Shown: one piece after another, positions 1 to 12,640 of the stretch
How the letters are laid out: each line of letters begins with the position of its first letter
Position numbering within the stretch: the first letter of the stretch is position 1
Assembly: GCA_903813345.2 (NCBI GenBank)
Contig: CAIIXF020000004.1
Span: 2,683,525 to 2,747,524 of the forward strand
Direction: 5' to 3'
Length of the DNA: 64,000 nucleotides
DNA from: Owenia fusiformis
Lineage: Eukaryota; Annelida; Polychaeta; Sabellida; Oweniidae
Program-made: the position numbers and the translations under genes
The notes under the pieces: model-generated
Told to the model about the DNA's origin: nothing
The model's input: only the letters and a program-made list of their open reading frames with translations
Database searches by the model: none

Positions 1-839
1 TGCCATCAACAAAATGGATTATATTAATTTACATGGGTGATTCAATTAGTCATTCATATTTTAGTACAGCAATGTTTATAAGAAATTGTGCTATCATAAA
101 AAAATGTGCTGAAATTGTGCTGAGTTCATTGTGCTCAATTTAGCATTGCTAAATGCGAGCTAATATATAAGAACTGTCGATATCTTGACGTCCATGAATT
201 GGATAACGCATCATTACGTCATAGGCGTATTCTATAAATACGTCAATAACGTTAAACCGGTGACGGTTATTTCATGGATACTCAATTATGACGAGTAACG
301 TCGAGTTATGTTTTGGATTACGTACCTTGACGCCATCATTTAGCTGAAAACTTCCTCGAAATCATGGAGTATCCTAAAAGTTAACATGTGGACTTTTGAT
401 ATCAAATACCATTTGCAAAGAAAGACGCCAAAATCACACCGATTTTACATACATACATCATCGCATCAAAGAAGTGTGGAAAATAGGAAATACCTCAAAA
501 ATGACGTGAATACGTGGATTAATTGTCAGATGTCACCTTTTTGGATTACCTGTCATTTGGTTCACCTTTCCACCAGGCTTTTTCCATGGACTCTCACGTC
601 TATGGCCTGACGCGGCGTTCTACAGGATTATCGTGGATTAAAACATGAGTAGATGGATTTATGCATTTTTTAATCATAAACATCATAGCAATACTTCATC
701 ATAAAAAAGCATTCTGGATTTATCTCAAATGACATCCAACGTGAGATACTCCTCAGTCTTCAGCCCATGATCTGTCCTCCAGAAATATATCTGGTAAGTA
801 TCTATTTCAGCTAGTATGTTATACTTATGTGGCATTGTT

Positions 840-1005
840 ATTGACGAATGCTTACTACATTCAAATGCATCATATAAATGCACGCTATAGTAAAATGCGT
901 CATAAGATCCTTACTATAGCTATAATACATAATGCGTACTTTATCAAATAAACGCACACTATAATAAAATACATCATGTAAATGCTTACTTTAGTCATGA
1001 TGTCT
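840..1005. repeat. Degenerate short tandem repeat (AAATGCATCAT-type)
   Basis: Words such as AAATGCATCATATAAATGC, AAATGCGTCATAAG and AAATACATCATGTAAATGC recur every 30-50 bases, each near an ACTATAGTAA or TTACTATAG-like segment. The copies are too diverged for a firm period. This looks like an old, decaying minisatellite. Coding content is absent. Confidence 0.5.
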
Positions 1006-2313
1006 CATATCGCTGTCATCGAGCATTATACCTTTTCGAAAAACCCTGTCACCTTTTGGTATACCAAAGAAGCTATAATATATTTGCTAGATTGATGCCA
1101 TTGGTTGTAGGTAGCAAAATCTTTCCAAGCAAACATATGTTTGACCCGGATGATTGACTTATAACTAATCAGTAATTTTGAAAGAAAATGTACAACCAAT
1201 GACATCATCAATCTAGCCAATATATCCTAGCTTCTTTGCTGTTCCCTGCAATGAAATGTAGCCGACGTCTGACGGGAAAAACAAAACTTTGAGACATTAA
1301 TTATAAGTCTTAGGAGACAAGCACATTTTAGCGCCATCTATAAAACTAGTCGAACGCTATTTCATTTTAAATAACAAACACAGTGTGCATCCCTGTATGG
1401 TGCTGCCATCTAGAGTTAGAATTGTAAATGATATGATAGTAAAATGTAAGAATGAAGGTGCATAATTATACATGGCGCTTGCGTTTACGTTCATTCCATA
1501 TCATCATTTAAGTATTAATCAACTAATTGATCACACCTCACGATTGCGTAATAACATTGACATGTGTAAATAAATTATAAATTGTCATTTGCTGTATTTA
1601 TACAATTTGCAAAGTTTAATTATCGCCACTATCTTGGATGTCCCTATACTACAGTACGTGTAACTTATTTAGTTTAACTTTGTTTCATGTTCCTATCTTG
1701 ATCCATCAAGGTATGACTGGAGGAATACACTGGTTTAACAGTAGTATGCGATGTACCCTCTTGCCTTTTGATAAATTAGATATAGATTTAACTATTTTTA
1801 TATTTTTAATATTTGAATAACGGTTTGGCTGACTTGGCTCCATTGTTTGTTCATAATTTTGTTCATAATTTTGTTCAGGCCTCACTATGTCCAAGACGAG
1901 CGTAAGAAGTCATCATTTTTCATCCTCGGAAACCCCTCTGGGAATCCAGTTCTAAATATCATCCTATGAGGTTTCAGGACAAATAGTCAATATCTTTATT
2001 TCGTCCAACCATATAATTATTATAATATCAGGAAAACATGGCATTCTTGAGGCTAAAACACTTATTCGTCTCGTGTATCGTATAATTAGACTTAGCCATG
2101 TACATTTGTATATGGCTCGTGAAGATACGAACTCGTAAATTGTAAGTTTGGGTTAGATGTTTTGGACTCGGTTTTGGAAGTGTAAAAATATAACTTTGGA
2201 ATTTCGTGAATTTTTTACTAAAGTAATGTGTCGTTTATGAGCTCTGTGTTCCGTTAATGTTCATCTAACGTAGACGTTATGTTCAGCCTAAATATCCCAA
2301 TCTATCGAAACAA

Positions 2314-2390
2314 AAAGTTTTAATTTAAAACCCAATGATTTAGCATATTCTAAAGTTTTAATTTAAAACCCAATGATTTAGCATATTCTA
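2314..2390. repeat. 38-bp tandem duplication with near-palindromic core
   Basis: Two adjacent copies of a 38-base segment contain AGTTTTAATTTAAAACCC followed by AATGATTTAGCATATTCT and match almost perfectly, so the duplication is recent. The core GTTTTAATTTAAAAC is nearly its own reverse complement. A related palindrome, GGTTTTAAATTAAAACC, lies just downstream at about 2420-2436. Confidence 0.8.
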
Positions 2391-5300
2391 CCATAGTGTT
2401 ATATAACTTCAGAATCTAGGTTTTAAATTAAAACCATGGTGATAACGATGTCGATGGTTTCTCTAGCTAGTAATTTTAGACGGTAATATATTAAGTTCTT
2501 TCTTGAGGACGAAACAAGGCCAACACGACATGAAAAATAACACGAAATAAAAAAGAACACGTGAAATATGTTTACCCCTCGGTTCAACCCTCGCTGTGTT
2601 TGCTCACCAGAGCGAGGACACAAAATAGAGGAGACGACATTTTGATGGGTATCAAATTTTTAAGGACAATTAATTTCAGTGACACGAAACTGAAACGTAA
2701 AAATATTTTAGAAGGATCTAATGTACCCATAATGTTGTTCACTGTTGTAAACGTATAAATCAGTTTTGCTGTGTCAACTTTGAATCTGCGATATTTTATT
2801 TTTATTTTTTCCTGAACAAGTTTCTACTAATAAGGAGAATACTACACGTATATAGTACTGTCAACCGATGTCGATTGTGCACTTCTTTAGAGGTCAACTG
2901 GTACCCGTTTTTTATTGTTGACTGATTTGTGGATCATGGGCGGTCACGCAACTCCATTGCACCCCCCTCCCCCTCCCCTTCTATTAAAATCTCGTTTGCT
3001 TCTTGCGTTACTAGGGTTTATAGATTATAGGGATGGGACGGAGGATATGTTGACGCATTTCAGGAACAATAAGTATATGACGAGAATTTGTTATGACGTA
3101 CGAGATCGGTAGAGAATATCAACTTCAGATTTTTTCAAGGGGACCAAGGGATTTGATCTACCCAATGACCAACAATACAATGCAAATGGTGTAATATTTA
3201 TCTTCGAAAGATCGTCAACCATTATAAACAAACAAAAGGTCATCGTGTTTTCTATAATAAATCAAGATGTCTAGATACAGTAATTCTATTTCTGATCAAG
3301 GAGTTAGATCATATCAAGTCAGTCAATCTGGCATAGTCACATTCTACAAGTACACGGAACATGACAAAATGATAAGATAAAGAGCTCAGTGAATGCTTCT
3401 GGTGGATGTGCATAGAATGTATCTGTGTTAGACCAATTATTCACACACTGTACTCTCTGTACGTGTTAGAAAAGGTGTGATATTAGGAGAATTTCATAAC
3501 AATTCTCAAGATATTAATTATCAGATCAGTACATATAATATGTAGTGTTGATTTGTTGTCATTGCGTATACCTGGTACTCAATCCTTAAAGGTGACCGGG
3601 TTGTGATGTTATGGCAGTTTACACATGTAGAAAGCCCATTATATTCATTATCTTACGATGATCTTATCCACCAGGGCAACTTTTAGATATCCAGGAATTT
3701 GGTTATTTTCCAAGGTTTAAGATGGCGGAAGTTGTCGAAGAATGCCGACAATGTACTCTACGTCACCTCGTCGGAATTTAATGAGTGATCATGATATCCT
3801 CTGTATTTCAAATTAAAAGTACAGAAGTAAAAGGTATTCGTGAACCATGATGCAAACTCGTCATTACCATGTGATCATATTGTAAAACATCTAGGTGCTT
3901 CATGACCAAAAAGGCACGAACAACTATCAATTAGTCGTGTTTGAGATGTTACACTCGCCATGCCCATTTCTCCCCTGTCTCTATAGAATTCCATGAAATC
4001 TAGATGCTCAAAGTTTCCACCTAAATTCACGAGGTTAAATTTTATTTAAGTTTTCACAGTCGTTCTTGTAAGCTCATCAATTTTCACTTTAGTTCGCGTT
4101 TTAAAACATGACAATCGTTTAATTTTACACCCGGGAAGAAGATTCTTTACAGGTCCAGTAAAGCACGATTCTTACCCAACCATAAAGTTCCACGATGGTG
4201 ATGTATAAAACCAAAATAGACCAAAATGAAAATAAACTTATTGGAAAGAAAATGATCAATCATGTAGTATATATATCAAAGTATATAAAACACCAAAAAA
4301 TCAAGTACTTCATTCAAATTTTAAAGAGAAAAATGAGTATTTTGTTGACGCAGACGACATCTCTGTTTCTGCGAATAGTATGGATATGATGTTGTCTTCC
4401 GGCTAATTTCCTCGTAAGAAGATACTCATTAGCGCTTGATTAGAGAGGAATTGCGCTAATGGTAATCTCAGTGTCGTAGAAATGAACCTATTATTCGAAC
4501 TACTTTTTCAATTGGGCTATCACTTTCGCAAGTGAATAGGACGTTCTTACATCGTATATGTAACTATTGTTCTTTTGATAAGGGGTCTTGACTTTTGTCC
4601 TGGATAGAACATTTGTATTAGAAAGAGCTTTTTTCTTTGGATGTATATCATCTTCGACTCCGTCGATGTTTTCAGTAAGTAACAATGTGTATCCCCTCTC
4701 TTGTGTAGCCTACAATCAATTTGTATTTCGATTTAGTTTCGATCTATACTATATTGGTTTTGCAAATAAAAATAAAACTGGATATTAATCCTATGCTTCT
4801 AATTATGAAAACTAGGTGAATCATCTGGATAAAACCCATATTCATTCCTTCTCAGTCAATAACTGAAATACATTAGAAAATAATAATTATATAAGAAGAA
4901 GAATGAATGATAAAAATGCATAACTATGTCAAGTATACTATACTTTAAATTTGGGTTGATAAAATGAATAAAACGCAATAACAGATACAAAAACGTTATT
5001 TTGTACTTTAAGAGCAACCAGTTCAAGCGGATACAAACCAATACAAGGAGTGTTATAGGCGCCTTCACGACATCGTCCTTCTCATTCGAACTCAAACTTA
5101 AAAATATACATATTTCTTACTTCGGTTAACGTGGGCAATGTAAGTGGATTGACAGTAGCGTTTATCAAATTGATTACGTGATGAACGAATTCTAAATTCA
5201 ATGTAGTCCTAGGTGCAAGCCATGATAAGCTTGTACCTGTGCCGCCTTTATAAGCTCACATTTGAGATCTTTTCCAGGCTGGTATGCAGGACTTTACGAA

Positions 5301-5737
5301 AATGGGTCTAGTCTAGAGTACCATACCTGATATTTTGCGAAAGTAATTGGTGATCCAGCAAGGACAAGTACTGAAACATATCCGTGTACAAATTAAAAAT
5401 TATTACTTGGATTTCCTTATATTGAGAAATTGTACTACTCATTTTAAGTCAAAAATTACTTAAATAATCTTGAATTACTGAATAATTTTTAAGTAATTTT
5501 TAAGTAATTCATTTATGGTGAATTTACTCATGCAAGGGGAGAAATTGAAATACTTACTGTAGTAATTGTAATACTCATTTACATAATTAAGCAATTAAAA
5601 AACTCAAAATGACAATATAAGTTAAACCTAAGTAAAATGAAGTAAAACTAAGTATTTAACTTTAAGTAATTTTTATACTTGGGAAATACTCAAGTAATTC
5701 ATTTTTAAGAGTGTTCAAATTAAACACGTACATCTAC

Positions 5738-5875
5738 TAAATCCTCGGTCAAATTTGCTCACGGCGGGTGTACGACGGTCCTAGTTTCACAAAATCGGTA
5801 ATAGAAAGGTATCTCGATTTTGGGGACCTACAGCCGTCGTACGGTTGCCGTAGATCAAACGTGACTGAGGCATTA
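5738..5875. mobile_element. Foldback/MITE-like element, short copy
   Basis: The left end reads TAAATCCTCGGTCAAATTTG and the right end AACGTGACTGAGGCATTA. The two are imperfect inverted repeats. Inside them a second inverted pair, GTACGACGG and CCGTCGTAC, forms a nested hairpin. Both ends match those of the larger element at 22396-22710 (left CCTTGGTCACATTTGCTC, right GACCCAGGCATTACTTA), so the two are members of one non-autonomous family. No transposase is encoded. A target-site duplication is not clear. Confidence 0.65.
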
Positions 5876-6298
5876 CTTATTAGGGTAATAAAAGGGAGCA
5901 GATTTTATGGAACAAGAAAAATGGAAAATAAAAAATCTAAGCAATGAACTACACTAGTCCACTTGTATCAGATTGCTTGGTCGAAATCCATATTTTTGAT
6001 TTTATATCCCATTTGCTCTATTTTTATAAACCCGATCTGACACTTTCAATTTTTAACTACATTCCAGATATCAAATTCCAGGTAGAATCTAAGCAAGTGG
6101 CTTCTGTATTTGCATACTTGAAATTTTTATGTTGTTCTTCATCGTTCAAGGCTAGCTCTCCGAGTGTCAGATCTGGGATCAATACAGAGAACGTTGTAAA
6201 AACAAGCCCAGAAGCGATCCTCTTGTAAAGGTTCACTACGGTCATGTCTTCTCTTATGGTTCCACATGAATGCACCCTTAGTTTGATGACACCCAAAT

Positions 6299-6935
6299 AC
6301 TAGCATCTACCCTGATTAAAGAACCAGATAAGATACTCTGAGACCCAGAGACTAGAATTTACACTGAGAATCAGAGTCTAGCAATTAGAGCGATTTACAC
6401 TGACAATCAGAGGCTAGCATTTACACTGAGACCCAGAGCTGACTAGCACTTACACTCTAACCCAAAGACTAGCATTTATATTGATAATCAGAGGCTAGCA
6501 TTTACACTGACAATCAGAGGCTAGCATTTACACTTAGACCCACCAGAGCTGACTAGCACGTACACTCTAACCCAAAGACTAGCATTTATATTGATAATCA
6601 GAGGCTAGCATTTACACTGACAGTCAGAGGCTAGCATTTACACTGACAGTCAGAGGCTAGCATTTACACTGAGACCCAGAGCTGACTAGCACTTACACTC
6701 TAACCCAAAGACTAGCATTTATATTGATAATCAGAGACTAACATTTACCCTGAGAATCAGAGGCTGACATTTACAAACATAAACTGAGAATCGGGGGATC
6801 TAACCTGAGTAAAAAAACACAGATCAGATAGCATTTACTCTTGAGACAAAATGCTACAAATTACACTGAGACCCAGAGGCTAACATTTACACTGAAAATA
6901 AGAGGCACGCATTTACACTGAGAATCGGATGATTC
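6299..6935. repeat. 26-bp minisatellite with higher-order structure
   Basis: The basic unit is about 26 bases and centres on GAGGCTAGCATTTACACTGA followed by CAATCA or GACCCA, in roughly two dozen copies. A composite block containing GAGCTGACTAGCACTTACAC, CTCTAACCCAAAGACTAGC and ATTTATATTGATAATCAG recurs three times, at about 6430, 6537 and 6671. Multi-unit blocks were therefore duplicated after the monomers diverged. The outer units are more degenerate than the centre. Confidence 0.85.
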
Positions 6936-9400
6936 TAGATTAGAAGAACATTGCAAAACACACTAGTTAGTGGTCGTGCCATTCTTATAGCCAAAACTAC
7001 AATTATGAAAACAGAAAACCAAAAGGTCCATCACTAAATCAACTAAATTGATTTGGGATATATAGGGTCTACTTTTCTTATGACAGATTTACACTAACAG
7101 TTTGCTTTTCTTGTTGGGTTTCTTTAAAGTTTTTAGTCACCCTTCCCTTTGGCATTTGCGCTTATATATTCTATTAATAGTGAGAAACATGTAAGACCAA
7201 CACTGTCCAAATTGAAAATAAAAGTGTCATACTTCAGATTATCTGATTTTGGTTGAAGAAGTTGGTAATTTTGCAGAGGCGTGTCCAGGGGAGAAAGGTA
7301 AATTATCGACGTTCGTAAAACTGTTACATTGTGCAAACGGGTCGATCTACATGTATTACGGCAAAATTCTAATGCAAACACTGCCTCGTTATGTGCTAAT
7401 CAACTCGAATGGAAAAATATTATTACGGCTTTGTTTAGGGCCTATCGGGTGACACATGAAAACTTGATCGATGGAGGGGAACTATGTGAAGTCCGTTGCT
7501 CTTCTAGCCCCTAATCAGCACCGACCATCGATTTTCGGCCGAGAGGATCTTTCTCCATGAACGTACGTAGTACCCGTCAAAGCGGAATGCGTGTTATTTC
7601 AGCAACGCCAGATGGAAAAGAATGAAACGCAAACACAAAGGTTATTTTCATTGAGTACCTCCATCTCGGGAATAAAGATTAGATAATTAAAATGCATGTT
7701 TTCCAAGTATTGTCAGAAACTATAAAATTGTCTGATGGATGATAATAAATGTATTGACATGTGTGCAAGGAGTGTGTCGCGCACGGGTCGAGTGCACTCG
7801 AATCATATTACTGCACATAGTACATTTTACTCAATCTTTAGTCAACCCACAATCTCCCCACCCCTCCCTCGTCCAATTAACGTACCTTCTGATTGAAACG
7901 GGCAATCAAAAGGAGACCAGAGGATGAGTTCCTTTAAGGTCATTTCATTGAATTCATAAAAGTAAACTTTTGAAGACCTAAATTGCAACTCTTAATGGTT
8001 GTCAGAAGGTAAAAACGTATCTTTCAAATCAAGATAAGACTTTAAGTTGGGCCTTTGGGGTGGATATCAAATTAGTGTCTACGTCATGACGTCACTAATG
8101 CTCGACACGGAACCCTGGTTCACGTTTATTTAAGGATTCTTCATTGCTGGGTTCGCCCCTCGAGAATGTGCCCGTTGGTGCAACACATCAACTTGACTTT
8201 CGGTATAAATCACGTTTCGTTCCAGATAGTAGGTTTTATAATGATTTTCCATTGTTTTGTTATGATTGTAGTCATTCTTCAATATATCAAGCCATATGCT
8301 GTCAGTTTGTGTCATCAATTGTTCTGACATGTTATGAAATAGCAGATAAATCGATGTGATTGTAGACCTGTTCGCTTTTTTGACGTATGAACAACCAACA
8401 GTTCGGCAATCGTTTGGATTAATTCCGCTTGTGTGAATTGCAAACATTGGTTTGAAAATATAACAGGGCGTTGAAAATAATGTAAAATAAAGCTATCAAT
8501 ACAGGGATTACAACAGACAATTTGATTAAATAATGTTCAAACAATGTTCATGGTTCAAACAAATCTTGTATCAAAACTACATGAACAAACTATCTAAGAT
8601 ATTTATTCCTCGGCAAGTGTTTTGCAATTGGAATAACAACGCAGTTTGCTTCAATAGCGTTGTAATGTTAGCGTTAGATGATCATCATTAATTCGCAGTT
8701 TCTACTTCTGTCGATGGCCCGGGGTAAGATAAAACGAACAATTCATTAGAGCAATATGTTTATAAAGCTTTAAATAATGAAATCCGAGCTTAATTGCACA
8801 CTGCTTCGACAAGTCCCAGAAGCTTAAAATAAAAATCCAGAAAAAGATATTGGCTAAATACTCGTGATATTACAAACTAAAAATGGCGTTGAATATTGAG
8901 TATTGTTTCGTTATTCGCAAACTTGAGGTATTCGCGGCTGCACATGTTCTCCTGAACAGTCAATAAATTATAATGTTAGCAGCCGCTAGCTAAATTAACT
9001 TTTATAACTGAATTGTGAAAATCTCTTAGCATCTTTTTCAAACCGCAATTCAATTTTGTGCGCAGGAGAACATATTGTAGAAACAGATTCTGGTTTTCCT
9101 CAGCGCACTCAGCGCACGTACCTTCAAGCTCCAATGTATTATTTCCATTCGAATGGTATAAAACACCTTCAAATACTCGTAGACCTTAACATATTAGTAT
9201 GAGCTCTGTGACTTGTATTTAGATACACCAAGAGTTTTTTCATCTCCTTGATTGTGATCTGTTAAAGTGAAACATCTGTAAAGGGCTGCCAATTTAACAG
9301 TAATAGATAGTCGAGATCTATCTCATTAATTCTATTGTCTTGGGGGTAACATATGGCTTCAGACGACATGCCTTGTTAACGCACGGTAATATGTGGTAAT
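6936..9400. other. Intergenic DNA, nothing identified
   Basis: No recognisable coding region, RNA gene or repeat was found. The open frames here (for example near 7249-7514 and 8130-8447) are short, overlap on both strands and have no familiar motif. The stretch around 7480-7620 is somewhat richer in GC and CpG than its surroundings, but gives no clear clue to function. Confidence 0.5.
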
Positions 9401-10210
9401 CTGGACTGTGTTCGCAAAGAAGACTGATTTTAGTAGGCTATTGGATTTTGTTTCACGACTGTGTTCACAAAGCAGACTTATTTAGTAGTGGACTTTGTTT
9501 CTGGACTGTGTTCGCAAAGAAGACTGATTTTAGTATTGGACTTTGTTTCAGGACTGTGTTCACAAAGCAGACTTATTAGTGGACTTTGTTTCTGGACTGT
9601 GTTCACATAGCAGCCTTATTAAAGTATTGGACTTTGTATCTGGACTGTGTTCACAAAGCAGACTTATTTTAGTATTGGACTTTGTTTCAGGACTGTGTTC
9701 ACAAAGCAGACTTATCTTGTAGTGGACTTTGTTTCTGGACTGTGTTAACAAAACAGGCTATTTTAGTATTGGACTTTGTTTCAGGACTGTGTTCACAAAG
9801 TAGACGTATTTAGTAGTGGACTCTGTTTCTGGACTGTGTTAACAAAGCAAACGTATTTAGTAGCAAGTGGACTTTGTTTCTGGACTATGTTAACAAAGTA
9901 GACTTATTTAGTGATGGACTTTGTTTCTACACTGTGTTCACGAAGCAGAATGACTTTAGTATTGGACTTTGTGTCTGGGCTGTGTTCACAAAGCAGAATG
10001 ACTGGACATGGACTTTGGTTCTGAACTGTGTTCACAAAGCAGACTGGTCATAGAACTTGACTTGGTAAATGCAGTGCGTTCACTAAGCAGACTTATTTTA
10101 ATACTGGACTTTGTTTCTGGACTGTGTTCACAAAGCAGACTGATTAATCAACTGGACTGTGTTTCCAAAACAGACTGATTTTGATACTTGACTTAGTTTA
10201 CAAAACGAGT
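9401..10210. repeat. ~46-bp minisatellite (GGACTTTGTTTCTGGACTGT unit)
   Basis: About 17 imperfect units of 43-48 bases are built from GGACTTTGTTTCTGGACTGT, GTTCACAAAGCAGACTTAT and a variable TTTAGTATT tail. The variable tail accounts for the length differences. About nine units contain exact CTTTGTT and most contain CACAAAG. Both resemble the HMG/SOX recognition core, but whether they are bound is unknown. Open frames on the minus strand are by-products of the repeat. Confidence 0.88.
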
Positions 10211-10955
10211 ACTGAACTGTTCCTAAGTATCGGTTTACCACTGATATTTTTGACTGTTCGTTTTTGATTGAATATTTATTTCTCGAATTATTTTCAAACC
10301 GCCTGTAAATCTTGATATTGTTACAACCAGTTTTTTTATTTATATGACATACCTTTATGGATCAAGTTGATACACCTTAATTGTTTATTTTTAGATTTAT
10401 TGTCACTAGACGGCGTTCGGGTTGATTAAAGCGTGTACATTTGTAAACTAAAGAAAAACAGGACACCAAATGATATCGAGTGCGCATGTGTCTATGTTCA
10501 TTGTACAAAAGCACAGGTAAAGCTCTCTTTTAAGAAATGAAACCATACTACAGAAAAGTATTGAAAGTGGTGTGTTCAGACATTCTAGTACACATGTGCG
10601 ACCCATCTATCTATCTCCATGCATATCATATCGATCGATATTGATTCAATTAAAAAATGAACAGAATCGCAAAGATTATAATTGGTTGGTTATCTAAGGT
10701 TCTGGAGACCTTGAATAAGTATTAATATTTGTTATCATTGAAAGCAATTATAATTGTATCTTCTTCTGTTTGTATAAATTTGCTCAATACGTTTAATCTC
10801 ATAATCCCACTTTAATAACTACAGCAGAATCGTCTTTATATAAAGTAGATTAAAATGTTGAATGGTGAGTGAGCAACGCTTGCGTCAGTTAGCTGGTGAA
10901 GCACAATGTTGACGTAATATGTACCGGTGTGGACGAGAAAAGCATCCTTTCACCA
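10211..10955. other. Unique spacer between minisatellites
   Basis: AT-rich single-copy DNA separates two tandem arrays. No gene or RNA was recognised. Confidence 0.5.
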
Positions 10956-12268
10956 CATTGTCGTACACATAATGCACATGTCCCCATTGTCATATTACAC
11001 ATAATGCACATGTCCACAGTGTCATAATACACATAATGCACGTCCATTGTCATACTACACATAATGCATATTCCCCATTCTCATATTACACATTATGCAC
11101 ATGTCCCCATTGTCATACTACACATAACGCACATTCCTCATTGTCATATTACACATAATCCACATGTCCCCATTGTCATACTACGCATAATGCACATGTC
11201 CCCATTGTCATATTACACATAATGCACATGTCCACAGTGTCATACTACACATAACGCACATTCCTCATTGTCATATTACACATAATCCACATGTCCCCAT
11301 TGTCATACTACGCATAATGCACATGTCCCCATTGTCATACTTCACATAATGCACATGTCCACAGTGTCATACTACACATAATGCACGTCCATTGTCATAC
11401 TACACATAATGCATATTCCCCATTCTCATATTACACATAATACACATGTCCCCATTGTCATGTTAAACATAAAACACGTGCTGTCCCCATTGTCATACTA
11501 CATATATGCACGTGTCGTCCCCAATGTCAAACTACAAATAATGCACATGTTCCCATTGTCATACTACACATAATCCACGTGTCGTCCCCATTGTCATACT
11601 GCACATAAGGCACGTGTCCCCATTGTCATATTACACATTATGCATATGTCCCCATTGTCATACTACACATAATGCACATGTATCCATTGTCATACTACAC
11701 ATAATGCACATGTATCCATTGTCATACTACACGTAATGCACATGTTCCCATTGTCATACTGCACATTATGCACATGTCCCCATTGTTATACTACACATAA
11801 TGCACATGTCGTCCGCATTGTCATACTACACATAATACACATGTTCCCATTGTCATACTACACATAATGCACATGCCCCCATTGTCATACTACACGTAAT
11901 GTACATGTCCCCATTGTCATACTACACATAGTGCACATGTTCCCATTGTCATACTTCACATAATGCACGTGTCGTCCCCATTGTCATACTTCACATAATG
12001 CACGTGTCGTCCCCATTGTCATACTACACATAATGCACATGTCCCCATTGTCATACTACATATAATGCACATGTCCCCATTGTTATACTACACATAATGC
12101 ACATGTTCCCATTGTCATACATCACATAATGCACGTGTCGTCCCCATTGTCATACTTCACATAATGCACGTGTTATTACTGATATACTACACATTATGCA
12201 CATGTGCCCTTTCCTATCATACTACACATATATTATGCACGTGTCCTCATTGTCATACTACACACAAG
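10956..12268. repeat. ~33-bp minisatellite (CATTGTCATACTACACATAA unit)
   Basis: Close to 40 units of about 33 bases consist of CATTGTCATACTACACATAA followed by TGCACATGTCCC. Some units carry a three-base insertion (GTCGTCCCC), giving 36-base units. A block of about four units (containing CATAACGCACATTCCTC then CATAATCCACATGTCCCC) occurs at about 11117-11200 and again at about 11249-11330, evidence of multi-unit duplication. Most units contain CATTGTC and an octamer-like ATGCACAT. Confidence 0.9.
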
Positions 12269-12640
12269 TCATTACACACATTTAGTCTTACATTCCATTT
12301 GAATAACTGAGTTGCGCAGGAGTGGGTCAATTTTAGGACGTGTTTGCGCATGACGCAACGTCCACACGCTAAGAAGTAATAGGTCAATGTTATAACCGGG
12401 ATTAGTGATTCTACTCATTCTACCTATATACGTGAAAAAATTCCGTTTTTCCTGCTTTTGATTTATCTCTTTCTACATTGCAAAGACTTAAAAAATGATG
12501 ATGACCCGTCATGATAGATTTGTTTTTTCCTTGACAGCTCAGGATTAATGAGAATTCCAGTCTGTTTTTACGCTGAATGAATTCGCAATCTAAGCATCTA
12601 AAACAACCATTTACCTGTGTCTCCAGATTAGACACAGGTC
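12269..12640. other. Unique spacer between minisatellites
   Basis: A short single-copy stretch separates the 33-bp array from the next array. It includes a small CpG-rich patch at about 12310-12375 (GTTTGCGCATGACGCAACG). No gene was recognised. Confidence 0.5.

Larger units (their letters stand above)
1..5737. other. AT-rich intergenic DNA, no gene recognised
   Basis: No reading frame here looks like a known protein, and the open frames are short and of AT-rich random composition. Visible local structure includes five same-strand GGATTA hexamers between 315 and 640, a degenerate short tandem repeat near 840-1000 and a 38-bp tandem duplication at 2314-2390. A C-rich run lies at 2963-2980. From 5390 to 5720 there is an AT-rich stretch full of AAGTAATT-like words. 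Unspliced exons of an unknown gene cannot be excluded by eye. Confidence 0.6.

Noticed and set aside
2963-2980. C-rich run as another MITE end
   Set aside because: No inverted partner or GTAGCCAGG-type end was found nearby.
8150-8165. GGGTTCGCCCCTCG as a possible tRNA T-arm
   Set aside because: No matching A-box, anticodon arm or acceptor stem could be found upstream.
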